A DNA stretch of 64,000 bases, taken from positions 1,488,001-1,552,000 of the forward strand of contig NZ_BSTD01000002.1 of the NCBI RefSeq assembly GCF_030269325.1, read 5' to 3'. This document shows positions 22,642 to 31,565 of this stretch, in pieces. The stretch's first letter is position 1, and every line of letters begins with the position of its first letter. The notes beneath the pieces are model-generated. The model was not told where the DNA came from. It saw only the letters and a list, made by a program, of their open reading frames with translations, and ran no database searches. Source of the DNA: Amycolatopsis sp. NBRC 101858. GTDB lineage: Bacteria; Actinomycetota; Actinomycetes; Mycobacteriales; Pseudonocardiaceae. A program made the position numbers and the translations under genes.

Positions 22642-25600
22642 ATGCGCGGGCGGCTGTCCTGGAGACGCAACCGGTCGGCGATCACCTGGGTGGCCACGCT
22701 GGGTCTCGCCGCACAGCTCGCCTTCACCGGCGTCGCGGACGCGGCCGGGGACACCTCGGCACATCCGGCACCCGGCACGGGGACGCACTTCCTCGACCAC
22801 GCCGCGCCCCTCGCCGGCTACTCGGATCCCGCCTGGTACGAGGCGAACATCCCGTTCGTGGACCTGCCCGACGCCACCATGCAGAGCGTCTACTACTACC
22901 GCTGGCGCGTCTACAAAGAGCACCTGCGCTACACGAACCCCACCGACGGCTGGATCTCGACGGAGTTCCTCGACTGCTGCGGCTACGCGGCGCCCTACCA
23001 GGCGATCAACGCCGCCGCCGGGCACCAGCTGACCGAAGGGCGCTGGCTGCGCGATCCGGGCTACGGCCAGGACTACCTCCGGTTCTGGCTCACCGGCCCG
23101 GGCGCCGGGGCCAAGCCCGCCACCGAAGACGTCAACCCCGACACCACCGACTGGGCGCACGAGTACAGCGTCTGGCTGGCCACCTCCGCCTACGGTCAGG
23201 CCCAGGTGACCGGGGACTTCGCGCCGTTGCGCGAGCTCCTCCCGGCGCTCGTGCGCCAGTACCGCGGCTGGGACAAGCAGTTCAACGCCGACCTCGGCCT
23301 CTACTGGTCGGTGCCGGTCTGGGACGCCATGGAGTTCTCCGCCTCGTCCTACGAGTCCGCGAACCCCTACCACGGCGGCGCCGGCTACCGCCCGACGCTC
23401 AACTCCTACCAGTACGGCGACGCCGTCGCGATCAGCCGCATCGCGGACTCCGTCGGCGACCACAAGCTCGCCGCGGACTACGCCCAGCGCGCCGCCCGGG
23501 TGCAGGCCGCGATGCAGAAGTGGCTGTGGGACCCGAAACGCGGCTTCTACTACGCCATGGCCCGCGACGACAACCCCAGCCACCTGCTGTCCGGCAGCCG
23601 CGAGCAGATCGGCTACCTCCCCTGGATGTTCGACGCCGCCGGACCGGCGAACACCGCGGCCTGGTCCCAGCTGCTCGACCCCCAGGGGTTCGCGAGCGCC
23701 TACGGCCCGACCACCGCGGAGCGCCGCAGCCCGTTCTTCATGAAGGACGCCGGCGGCTGCTGCCGATGGGACGGACCGAGCTGGCCCTTCGCCACCTCGC
23801 AGACCCTGACCGGCCTCGCCAACCTGCTGGACGAGTACCCGGCCCAGCGACAGGTGTCCAAAGAGGACTACGCCGCCGCGCTGGCGACCTACGCCCGGAC
23901 CCAGACCAAGAACGGCAAGCCCTACGTCGCCGAGGCGCACGACCCGGACCGGGACGCGTGGATCTACGACGGGTACGACCACAGCGAGGACTACAACCAC
24001 TCCACCTACACCGACCTCGTCCTGTCCGGCCTGATCGGCCTGCGCCCGCAGACCGGCGACACGCTCGAGGTCAAGCCACTCACCCCGGCCACCTGGGACC
24101 ACTTCGCCGCCGAAAACGTGCCGTACCACGGGCACAACGTCACCGTGCTGTGGGACCGCGACGGCAAGCACTACGGACAGGGCGCCGGGATGCGCCTCTA
24201 CGTCGACGGACGGCTCGTCCAGCGCTCTCCGGTCCTGCGCGCCACCACGATCGACGTCGGCCGCACCCTCCTCCCCCGGTCCGACGACCTCGTGAACGAC
24301 GCCGCCAACCCGGTGCGCATCGGCTACCCCAAGCCGATCACTTCCTACACCTGGCCCGGCGACAACCCGTGGAGCGGCCTCGACGGCAAGGTCTTCTACA
24401 GCGAGGTGCCCGAAAACACGCGGTGGACCAACTACGGCTCGCCGAACCCCAGCGACTTCTACGGCGTCGACTTCGGCGCCCCGACCCCGGTCGGGGACAT
24501 CCGGTGGCACGGTTACGACGACGGCGGCGGGGTCAGGCCCGCCGCGGCCTACGACCTGCAGTACTGGACCGGCTCGGCCTGGCAGGAGGTCCCCGGTCAG
24601 GTCCGGGACCAGGCGAGCCCGGTGGGCAACGGCGTCAACCGCATCACCTTCCCCACCCTCACCACCAGCAGGATCCGGCTGGTGTTCACCAACCCGCCAG
24701 GCGCTTTCGTCGGCGTCACGGAGCTGCAGTCCTGGACGCCGTCGAGCCCGGACGCGCGGATCACCGTCGGCCCCGCGAACGCCAACGGCGTCATCATCGC
24801 CGGCCCGAGCATGCCGCTGACCGTCTCGGTCCGCAACACGACGTCGAGCCCGCTCGTCTCGCCGCGGGTGAGCCTCGCCGTGCCGGACGGCTGGTCGGTC
24901 ACCCCGGCCGGCCGCCCGCTCGGCACGATTCCGCCCGGCCAGTCCCGGACTTCGGCGTTCACCTTGACGGCACCGCCGGGCGCCGAACCGGGCAGTGCCG
25001 CGACGCTGACCGCGACCGCGTCCTACCGCGGGCCCGGCGGCTGGACCGAAACCACGCACCAGCGGCAGAACCTCCGGATCCCCCACCCGGCGGGCCAGCA
25101 CGACCCGGTCGGTGCCTGGAGCCTCGACGAGGGCAGCGGCACGGTCGCCCACGACGCCGCCGGCTCCCACGACGCCGGGCTCACCGGTGCACCCGAGTGG
25201 GTCCCCGGCGTGACCGGCACCGCCCTGCAGTTCGACGGCTCGAGCGAGTACGCGCAGACGAGCGGGCCCGTCCTGGACACCACGGGGAACTTCTCGGTCG
25301 GCGCGTGGGTCCGGCTGGACCACACGGGTTCGTGGGCCACCGCGGTCAGCCAGGACGGCAACCCCAGCAGCGGCTTCTACCTCCAGTACTCCGCGGCCGA
25401 CGACCGCCTGGCGTTCTCGACCAGTGCGGGCCGGGCGCTGTCGGACGTCGCCCCGCAGCCCGGGCGCTGGTACCGGCTGGTCGGCGTGCACGACGCCGAC
25501 GCGGGTACCTACGTGCTCTACGTCGACGGAGTGGCCCAGGCCAAGACCTGGAGCCAGGCGACGGGAGACGCTTCGCCCGGCCCGCTGGCCATCGGCCGTG

Positions 25601-25725
25601 CCTTCTCCGGCGGGCAGCGCAGCGACCTGTGGCCGGGCGGCATCGACGACGTCGTGGTGTGGAACCGGGTCCTGACCGCGGCCGACGTCGCCGCCGGATC
25701 CGGGTCGGCCGCGGCGCCCGGGTAA
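22642..25725 (+). CDS. Secreted multidomain glycoside hydrolase ((alpha/alpha)6 GH63/MGH1-like catalytic domain, LamG C-terminus)
   Basis: 1027 residues. A Sec signal peptide (about 1-35, cleavage near VADA). The catalytic part, about 60-480, is an (alpha/alpha)6-barrel of the GH63/trehalase/mannosylglycerate-hydrolase-like type, with conserved stretches WDAMEFSASSYE, REQIGYLPWMF, CRWDGPSWPFATSQTL and EDYNHSTYTDLVLSGLIGL. Next come a discoidin-like module (about 560-690, ending VGVTELQSW), an NPCBM-associated beta domain (about 705-800) and a LamG/concanavalin-like domain (about 820-1020, GAWSLDEGSGT...LQFDGSSEYA). It hydrolyses an extracellular oligo- or polysaccharide, substrate unknown. 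Start ATG 22642 has GGGAGG 3 bases upstream; ATG 22630 precedes that site and is rejected. Regulation is by the palindrome just upstream. Confidence 0.88.
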   Translation: MRGRLSWRRNRSAITWVATLGLAAQLAFTGVADAAGDTSAHPAPGTGTHFLDHAAPLAGYSDPAWYEANIPFVDLPDATMQSVYYYRWRVYKEHLRYTNPTDGWISTEFLDCCGYAAPYQAINAAAGHQLTEGRWLRDPGYGQDYLRFWLTGPGAGAKPATEDVNPDTTDWAHEYSVWLATSAYGQAQVTGDFAPLRELLPALVRQYRGWDKQFNADLGLYWSVPVWDAMEFSASSYESANPYHGGAGYRPTLNSYQYGDAVAISRIADSVGDHKLAADYAQRAARVQAAMQKWLWDPKRGFYYAMARDDNPSHLLSGSREQIGYLPWMFDAAGPANTAAWSQLLDPQGFASAYGPTTAERRSPFFMKDAGGCCRWDGPSWPFATSQTLTGLANLLDEYPAQRQVSKEDYAAALATYARTQTKNGKPYVAEAHDPDRDAWIYDGYDHSEDYNHSTYTDLVLSGLIGLRPQTGDTLEVKPLTPATWDHFAAENVPYHGHNVTVLWDRDGKHYGQGAGMRLYVDGRLVQRSPVLRATTIDVGRTLLPRSDDLVNDAANPVRIGYPKPITSYTWPGDNPWSGLDGKVFYSEVPENTRWTNYGSPNPSDFYGVDFGAPTPVGDIRWHGYDDGGGVRPAAAYDLQYWTGSAWQEVPGQVRDQASPVGNGVNRITFPTLTTSRIRLVFTNPPGAFVGVTELQSWTPSSPDARITVGPANANGVIIAGPSMPLTVSVRNTTSSPLVSPRVSLAVPDGWSVTPAGRPLGTIPPGQSRTSAFTLTAPPGAEPGSAATLTATASYRGPGGWTETTHQRQNLRIPHPAGQHDPVGAWSLDEGSGTVAHDAAGSHDAGLTGAPEWVPGVTGTALQFDGSSEYAQTSGPVLDTTGNFSVGAWVRLDHTGSWATAVSQDGNPSSGFYLQYSAADDRLAFSTSAGRALSDVAPQPGRWYRLVGVHDADAGTYVLYVDGVAQAKTWSQATGDASPGPLAIGRAFSGGQRSDLWPGGIDDVVVWNRVLTAADVAAGSGSAAAPG

Positions 25726-25745
25726 GACCGAAACAGGCAGGCGGC

Positions 25746-27134
25746 TCAGTGGCCGGCGGGGTACCGCCGGTTGAACTGCTCGGGTGTGTAGCTCAGGTAG
25801 CGCCCGGGCGTGGCGTCGCCGGCTGCCGCCAGCCGGTTCAGGGTGCCCGGCGAGGTGTCCGGCCAGTGGCCGGTGCGCAACCTCGTCAGCATCCGGTCGA
25901 CCGCGGCCTGCTGTTCGCCGGTGGTGTAGGTGCAGTGCCCGGCGGTCTGGACGTAGGTCTGCCGGAGCAGGGACGCGTTGCCCGCCTGGCGAACCAGGGC
26001 GCCGTAGGACTGCTGCTGGGCGACGGTCGAGATCTGGTCGCCCGTGCCGTTGACCGTGAGCACCGGGATCCGCAGGGCGCCGGTGAACACGATGCCCCGC
26101 TCAAGGTAGCGGACGGCGGCGGGATCGGCGGACACGCGGGGTTCGGCGGCGAGCCGGCCGAGGTCGGCGCGCAGGTCGAGGCCCGCGCGCTCGTACAGCC
26201 GCCGCACGGTGTTCTGCCGGCTCGGCGCGGCTTTCGTGAGCTGGCGTGCGTAGTCGACTCCCGTGTTCCAGGACGGGTTCCCGCCCGCCAGCTGCTCGAT
26301 CGCCCGGCGGCTGCTGACCGCCTGCCCGAGGTAGGGCAGCGGCCCGCCCGCGAGCGCCAGGAACATCCCCTGCTCGACGCCGTCGACGTCACGGCTGTCC
26401 GGGACCGGGGTCGTCGTGCCGTCGGCGGCCAGGCCCCAGCCCGGCAGCTGGCCGATCGCCGCCGCGAGGGCGATCCGCGCCTTGCCCGCCGCGGTCGCCT
26501 GCGCCGACGTCATCGCCGAGATCCACTGCTGCTGGAGTCCGGGGACGTCGGCGGGGATGCCGGTCACCGGCAAGGTGGTGTCCCGGAACAGCAGGGTCTT
26601 GAGCGTGAAGACGGTGTCGAGCTTCTGGTTCCACTGCCCCACCGAGCCGCCGAGGCCGCCGCACATCGGGACGGCCGCGTCGAAGCGGCCCGGGTACACC
26701 TGCGCCACCCCCGCGGCGACCATCCCGCCCATCGAGCGACCCTCGGCGATCGCGTACCGGGCCCGGCCGAACGCGGCTTCGAAGCGGTCGAGCGCCGCGG
26801 CCTGGTTGTCGATGGCCTGCGCGATGTTCCAGCTGGTGATCGTGCGGGTGGTGCCACCCACCGCGTAGCCGCGGTCGAGCAGGCTCGCGGTGAGCGGGCT
26901 CGCCAGGCCACCCGCGGCGAAGTCGAGGTCCACCAGCACGGCGCCGTTCCACCGGGCGGGCTTGGCGAAGGTGTACGGCGTGCCGTCGGCGAGCTGCCCG
27001 CCGACACAGCCGGCCGCGGCGATCGGGGCCGGGCACGGCTTCCCGGCCTCGGCAGCGTGCGCGGTCACGGGCAGCCCGGCGGCGAGGACCGTGACCACGG
27101 CCAGCCGGCCGGCGAAACTGATTCTGGTTCCCAT
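25746..27134 (-). CDS. Secreted alpha/beta hydrolase (esterase/tannase-like), last gene of the nine-gene operon
   Basis: 462 residues. Signal peptide at 1-27 (LAVVTVLAAGLPVTAHA). Nucleophile elbow GRSMGG near 134-138, with a catalytic histidine in TAGHCTYTTGE near 404 and a probable acid in NGTGDQIS near 365. A long helical insertion follows the nucleophile. The layout resembles large extracellular esterases of the tannase/feruloyl-esterase type, but the bond cleaved cannot be read. ATG has AGGAG 7 bases upstream. It begins 12 bases after the stop of the preceding hydrolase, so both belong to the same transcript as the ABC importer and CoA genes upstream. That suggests it frees the imported substrate from an ester or polymer. 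Confidence 0.82.
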   Translation of the reverse strand: MGTRISFAGRLAVVTVLAAGLPVTAHAAEAGKPCPAPIAAAGCVGGQLADGTPYTFAKPARWNGAVLVDLDFAAGGLASPLTASLLDRGYAVGGTTRTITSWNIAQAIDNQAAALDRFEAAFGRARYAIAEGRSMGGMVAAGVAQVYPGRFDAAVPMCGGLGGSVGQWNQKLDTVFTLKTLLFRDTTLPVTGIPADVPGLQQQWISAMTSAQATAAGKARIALAAAIGQLPGWGLAADGTTTPVPDSRDVDGVEQGMFLALAGGPLPYLGQAVSSRRAIEQLAGGNPSWNTGVDYARQLTKAAPSRQNTVRRLYERAGLDLRADLGRLAAEPRVSADPAAVRYLERGIVFTGALRIPVLTVNGTGDQISTVAQQQSYGALVRQAGNASLLRQTYVQTAGHCTYTTGEQQAAVDRMLTRLRTGHWPDTSPGTLNRLAAAGDATPGRYLSYTPEQFNRRYPAGH

Positions 27135-27146
27135 GGACGACTCCTG

Positions 27147-28079
27147 TCAGAAGTTCTTGCTGCTGACGGTCCAACCCGGCGTAGCGCACAGGCCGCAGCC
27201 CGCGCCGAGGAAGTAGCCGCGCGCGGCGCGGTTGCCGTTGAGGGTGAAGTCGAACCAGGCGACGAGGACCCGGACCGCTTCCTCGCGGACGCTGGGATCG
27301 GGGTTGCCCGCACGCTGGCCGTACACGAACCCGGTGTGGCCCGCGGCGGGGTTGGTCGCCCGGACCGCGGGGACGGTGACGAGGTCGTAGTTGGCCCCGC
27401 TGTTGGCGTAGGCGACGTCGTCCGGGCCGCCGTCGACGAACAGCGTGGGGGTGTGCAGGTTCCGCAGGTTCTCCCGGCCGTAGCCGAGGGTGCCGTCGGC
27501 GAAGAACCCGCTGTCCAGCGACAGCACCGACTTCACCCGCGGGTCGGCCCCGGCGACGAGCGCTTCGATGCCGCCGCACGAGTGGCCGGTGACGCCGATC
27601 CGCCGCGTGTCCAGCCGGTCCCGCAGGTCGCTCCCCCGGCGGCCGTTCTCCCGTTCGGCCCAGGTGATCGCGTCGGTGATCACCTTCGGTTCCGGGCTGC
27701 TGTTCTCGGTCAGGGCCGGCTGGTCGAACCCGCCGACCGCGACCACGACGAACCCGTGCGCGGCGAAGAGCGTCTCGACCGTCAGCAGCTCGTCGTTGCT
27801 CGTGTGCCGGCAGGCGCCGTTGCCGAACACCACCACCGGCAGGCGGCCGCGCACCCGGTCGAGGTCCGCGGGCCGGTAGACGGTGTACTCGGCGGCGTGG
27901 TTCCCCGTCCTGGCCGCGGCTTCGCGGACCACCGGGTGGAACACCGCGGACGCGGGCGGCGCGGGCGCGGCCGCCACCGCGATTTCGGTGTCGGAAGGGC
28001 CCGTGGCCACCGCGGCGGTGACCGCGACGACGGCCGTCACCGCGGCGACGAGAGCGGGCTTGAGGAGAGCTGTTCCCAT
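27147..28079 (-). CDS. Secreted alpha/beta hydrolase (dienelactone-hydrolase / PET-hydrolase-like fold)
   Basis: 310 residues. N-terminal export signal (LLKPALVAAVTAVVAVTAAVA). Nucleophile elbow GHSCGG near 177-182, an acid in FVDGGPDD near 240 and a histidine in NPAAGHTGFVYG near 275 complete the triad. The FGNGACRHTSNDELL segment forms the oxyanion region. It resembles compact secreted lipases/cutinase-like enzymes and chlorophyllase-type hydrolases. ATG 28079 was chosen for GAGAGGA 8 bases upstream and the signal peptide; the frame is open far upstream only because it runs antiparallel to other genes. It starts 11 bases after the dehydratase-like gene, within the same operon. Confidence 0.83.
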   Translation of the reverse strand: MGTALLKPALVAAVTAVVAVTAAVATGPSDTEIAVAAAPAPPASAVFHPVVREAAARTGNHAAEYTVYRPADLDRVRGRLPVVVFGNGACRHTSNDELLTVETLFAAHGFVVVAVGGFDQPALTENSSPEPKVITDAITWAERENGRRGSDLRDRLDTRRIGVTGHSCGGIEALVAGADPRVKSVLSLDSGFFADGTLGYGRENLRNLHTPTLFVDGGPDDVAYANSGANYDLVTVPAVRATNPAAGHTGFVYGQRAGNPDPSVREEAVRVLVAWFDFTLNGNRAARGYFLGAGCGLCATPGWTVSSKNF

Positions 28080-28090
28080 CGGAATTCCTC

Positions 28091-29314
28091 TCACGTCAGT
28101 CCGTCGAGCCACGCGCTCATCCGCGTGGTCAGGTCGTCGCCGGTGCGGGCGTCGACGTTGTCCGCGGGCAGCTCCAGCACGGGGATCCCCGCGGCGCGCA
28201 GGGCGCGGGTGGTGAAGTAGCTGCCGCGGGCGTCGTCGGAGACGAGGTGCACGACACCGTCGACGCCGTGGTGCCGGGCTTCCTTGACGTACCACTCGGC
28301 CGACCACGGCGGGGTGTAGAGCTGGTCGCTGAACGCGGCGAAGCGGGCGGCCAGCGCGCGCAGCGGGTCGTCGCCGTAGCGCAGGTAGCCGTCGGCCGCG
28401 ATGGCGAGGTACATCGACCACACGAAGACCGCGCCGTGCGATTCCTGGAACCGCCGGTAGAACTCGAGGTCGAACCACAGGCCGCGGCCGACCCACATCA
28501 GCCGCAGCCGCTCGTCCGGGCACGCCGCGACGCCGGCGTCGATCCGGGCGCGCACCTCGTCGTGGAACGCCCGCGCCGCGTCGCGCGCCCATTCGGTGCC
28601 GCGGTGCCACTGGGGCACCATGACGCTCGGGATGCCGTCGGTGACGGCGATCGGGCACGGCCGGGCGGCGGCGATGAGGTCGCGGGTGCGCCGGTTCCAC
28701 TCCTGCTGCTCGTTGACCAGTGCCAGCACCTCGCGGAACCGGGTCTCGGAGAACACCCGGCCGGTGGTCTGCTCCAGAAAACGGATGAGCCCGGTCAGCT
28801 CGCCGGTCAGCAGGTCGAGCCGGTCGCTCCCGATCGCCTCCTCCCAGCGGTGCGGCATCAGCTCCCACCACCGCTCGGGCACGGCGTTCTCCGCCGCGCT
28901 CTCCAGCGGGTAGTAGGTGACGCCGGGCTGCTCGTCCCAGACGTCGAAGATCTTGCGGGACGCGTCGCCGGTGGTCTCGCCGAGGACGATCGACGGCGTC
29001 GGCAGCCCGCCCCACGGTGCCTGATCGGGATCGTCCTCGAACGCCGATGCCAGCGAGGTGGCGCTGTACTGCTCGATGTAGTCCGGGTAGCCGCGTTCGC
29101 GCAGCAGGCCGAGATAGCGCTGGGTCTGGCGTTTCGCCGCGACGATCGAGGCCCACCACTGGTTCACGACGTACGGGATGTCCATCGCGCGGAAGATCTC
29201 CTGGGGCGCGTCCGCGTTGACCAGCGCCAGCGGACCCTCCGCCTCGCGCACCCGCGCGAACCACTCACGCTGGTACGCCGTCGCGGTGGTCGCCGACGCC
29301 AGCCGGGCGGTCAT
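28091..29314 (-). CDS. 2-hydroxyacyl-CoA dehydratase family protein, larger subunit, lacking Fe-S cysteines
   Basis: 407 residues with the HgdB/BcrC-type fold: two Rossmann-like lobes, recognisable as IPYVVNQWWASIVAAKRQTQ at 46-65, YLGLLRERGYPDYIEQYS near 67-84, and a C-terminal DGVVHLVS...AAGIPVLELPADNVDARTGDDLTTR. Canonical family members bind a [4Fe-4S] cluster and remove water from 2-hydroxyacyl-CoA by a ketyl-radical route. Here the CSYxR position reads QYSAT and the SCR position near the C-terminus reads DDAR; only two cysteines remain, both elsewhere (ARPCPIA, AACPDE). No activator ATPase gene is present. It may therefore do different chemistry. It overlaps the next subunit's stop by ATGA (29314-29311). 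Confidence 0.82.
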   Translation of the reverse strand: MTARLASATTATAYQREWFARVREAEGPLALVNADAPQEIFRAMDIPYVVNQWWASIVAAKRQTQRYLGLLRERGYPDYIEQYSATSLASAFEDDPDQAPWGGLPTPSIVLGETTGDASRKIFDVWDEQPGVTYYPLESAAENAVPERWWELMPHRWEEAIGSDRLDLLTGELTGLIRFLEQTTGRVFSETRFREVLALVNEQQEWNRRTRDLIAAARPCPIAVTDGIPSVMVPQWHRGTEWARDAARAFHDEVRARIDAGVAACPDERLRLMWVGRGLWFDLEFYRRFQESHGAVFVWSMYLAIAADGYLRYGDDPLRALAARFAAFSDQLYTPPWSAEWYVKEARHHGVDGVVHLVSDDARGSYFTTRALRAAGIPVLELPADNVDARTGDDLTTRMSAWLDGLT

Positions 29315-30330
29315 GCCACCGCTCCCGCCGGGACCAGGGCCGCCAGCGCTTCGGGAGTCAGCTCGCCGTACGGCTGCCGCTCGGCCAGGACCGCGCGCAG
29401 ACCCGACGCGGCGCGCTGCTCGGGGAAGTCCCACGGCGGCGCGTCGTCGTGGACCCGTGCGTACGAGAACAGGACTTCCGCGCCGCACGCGCGAGCGGCT
29501 TCGGCGGTGTGCGCGGCGCGCGCCCGGATCGACGCGCGCGGCGCGGTGGGGCCGTTGTGCTGGTAACGCTCGGCCAGCGCGAGCTCCGTCGGCGCCGCGC
29601 AGGTGCGGGCGAAGAGCAGCTCGCCCCAGTCGTGGTCCTCCCCCACGATCAGGAAACCGTTGCGCTCCAGGGTTTCGTACACCGCCGGGTGGTCGTGGGA
29701 GCTGCCGGTGAGGAACAGCGGCACCCCGGTGACCTCGGGCGAGTCGGCGGCCACCACGCGGTCGACGAGCAGGGTGGCCGCCGTGACCGGCAGCCGGGTG
29801 GTCGTGGCGACCAGCTGGAGCAGCTGGGTGCCGCTCAGCCGGTTCGCCCGGCGCAGGGCGGCGGCCCGGCCGAGCGACCGCCGCAGGGTGTCGTGCGCGG
29901 TGATGGCCGCGGCGAGGTCGTCGTCGGAGATGGGCCGCCGGCGGCCGAGCCATTCGCGCAGCTGGGCGATCTTCGTGTGGACGTACCGGGTGGTCGTGTG
30001 GTGCGGCAGGTGCAGGACGTCCACCAGGCGCAGCGGCGGCAGCCCCAGCGCCGGCTCGATCCGGTGCAGCTCCCGCAGGGCGTAGAACAGGCGCAGCGAG
30101 GCTTCGCAGTCGCGGGAGACGACGATCGCTTCGAGCGGCCCGTAGGCGCCGGTGAGGATCCGCGTCAGGATCGACCGGGCGACCGGGTCCACGCCGCGGC
30201 CGAGGTAGCGGTCGCCCAGCGTGCTGTCCTCGCCCGGCTTCCCCGCCAGCCGCAGCGGCACCAGCCCCGCCGCGGTGATCAGCTCGACCGGTACGTCGGC
30301 GCCGACGTACCCCACGACCGGGGCGCTCAA
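29311..30330 (-). CDS. 2-hydroxyacyl-CoA dehydratase family protein, second subunit
   Basis: 339 residues, partner of the gene downstream. It has the family N-terminus VVGYVGADVPVELITAAGLVPLRL and the SRDCEASLRLFYALREL segment, which keeps one canonical cysteine. The usual CPxxRS motif reads VDPVARS, and the C-terminal cysteine before WDxP reads VHDDAPPWDFP, so two of the usual ligands are missing. The protein is shorter than most family members. It overlaps by ATGA on both sides, with the CoA-transferase upstream and its partner downstream, which implies stoichiometric synthesis and a heterodimer. The likely substrate is an acyl-CoA made by the CoA-transferase. Confidence 0.82.
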   Translation of the reverse strand: MSAPVVGYVGADVPVELITAAGLVPLRLAGKPGEDSTLGDRYLGRGVDPVARSILTRILTGAYGPLEAIVVSRDCEASLRLFYALRELHRIEPALGLPPLRLVDVLHLPHHTTTRYVHTKIAQLREWLGRRRPISDDDLAAAITAHDTLRRSLGRAAALRRANRLSGTQLLQLVATTTRLPVTAATLLVDRVVAADSPEVTGVPLFLTGSSHDHPAVYETLERNGFLIVGEDHDWGELLFARTCAAPTELALAERYQHNGPTAPRASIRARAAHTAEAARACGAEVLFSYARVHDDAPPWDFPEQRAASGLRAVLAERQPYGELTPEALAALVPAGAVA

Positions 30331-31565
30331 ATGACCGCCTCCGCCACCAGTTCCGCCAGCTGCTCTTCGGTGTAGCCGAGCAGCTCGCGGTAGACGTGCT
30401 CGTTGTGCTCCCCCAGCCCCGGCGCCGGCCGGTCGAGGGAGACGCGCGCACCGGAGAACCGGATCGGGACCCCGGTGCCGGCCAGGTCGGCCACCGCGCC
30501 GTGCTGCGGGTGCCGCAGCGGCACGACCTCCTCACGCGCCAGGACCAGGGGGTCACGGACGGCGTCGCGCGGCTCGCGGACCTCGGCCGCGGGCACGCCT
30601 TCGGCGGTGAACGCGGCGAGGACCTCGGTCAGCGGCCGCACCCGGCACCACTCGCGGATGAGGTCGTGGAGTTCGTCGGCGGCCCGGACCCGCTGGTCGC
30701 GCGTGCGGTAGCGGTCGTCTTCGGCCAGCTCCGGGCGGCCGATCGCCCGCAACACCCCGTGCGCGAAGGCGTCCGTCGGCGCACAGAGGGCGAGGTAGCC
30801 GTCCAGAGCCGGCAGGATCCCGAACGGCGCCAGCCGCGGCACCATCGACCCGGTGCGCTGGGGCAGGCCGACCGCGTCGAAGGCGTCGAACGGCTCGCAC
30901 GCGACCAGCGAGGTGAGCGCGCCGAGCATCGACACGTCGACACGCTGGCCCTCGCCGGTGTGCTCGGCCTGCAGCAACGCCGACACCGTGCCGACCACGG
31001 CGAACAGCGGGGCGAGGAGGTCGCCGATCGGCAGGCCGAAGCGGACCGGGCCTTCGTCGGGCTCGCCTGCGGTCATCATCACGCCGCTCAGCGCCTGGAT
31101 GATCGAGTCCATCGCCTTGCCCGACCCCGGGCCGCCCTGAGCGCCGAACCCGCTGATCGAGGTGTAGACGAGCCGCGGGTTGATCTCGCGGACGTCCTCG
31201 TAGGAGATGCCGAGCCGGTCGGTGACGCCCGGGCTGTAGTTCTCGACCAGCACGTCGGCGTCGCGGACGAGATCGGTGAACACGGCGTGGGACCGCGGGT
31301 TCTTCAGGTCCAGGGTGACGCTGAGCTTGTTGCGGCCGCGCAGCAGCATCGACACCGAGAGGTCGTCGTCGTGCCGCCGGGCGAGGTTCAGCCCGTCGCG
31401 GCCGACGTAGGGCGCGTTGTTGCGGGACGAATCCCCGCCAGTGGCAGGGTTCTCGACCTTGATCACGGTAGCCCCGAGCCCGGCGAGCAGCAGCGTCGCG
31501 TAGGGCCCGGCGAGCGCCGTCGTCAGGTCGACGACGGTGCGGCCGGCCAGTGGCTGGTCGGTCAT
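30327..31565 (-). CDS. Class III (CaiB/BaiF-type) acyl-CoA transferase
   Basis: 412 residues. It moves CoA between carboxylic acids in the cytoplasm through a mixed anhydride on an active-site aspartate, here Asp153 in GKAMDSIIQALSG. Typical blocks are all present: GRTVVDLTTALAGPYATLLLAG at the start, RGRNKLSVTLDLKNP near 76-90, DVLVENYSPGVTDRLGI near 104-120, and RVDVSMLGAL. ATG 31565 overlaps the stop of the CapA-like gene (ATGA). Coupled to dehydratase-like subunits, it should activate the imported acid. Donor and acceptor are unknown. Confidence 0.93.
   Translation of the reverse strand: MTDQPLAGRTVVDLTTALAGPYATLLLAGLGATVIKVENPATGGDSSRNNAPYVGRDGLNLARRHDDDLSVSMLLRGRNKLSVTLDLKNPRSHAVFTDLVRDADVLVENYSPGVTDRLGISYEDVREINPRLVYTSISGFGAQGGPGSGKAMDSIIQALSGVMMTAGEPDEGPVRFGLPIGDLLAPLFAVVGTVSALLQAEHTGEGQRVDVSMLGALTSLVACEPFDAFDAVGLPQRTGSMVPRLAPFGILPALDGYLALCAPTDAFAHGVLRAIGRPELAEDDRYRTRDQRVRAADELHDLIREWCRVRPLTEVLAAFTAEGVPAAEVREPRDAVRDPLVLAREEVVPLRHPQHGAVADLAGTGVPIRFSGARVSLDRPAPGLGEHNEHVYRELLGYTEEQLAELVAEAVI

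Noticed and set aside
22593..28220. Very long plus-strand open frame (about 1875 codons) across the glycosidase and the hydrolases
   Set aside because: Its protein is Arg/Pro/Gly-rich low-complexity with no domains; it shadows the real plus-strand glycosidase frame and lies antisense to the hydrolase genes. High GC makes such frames common.
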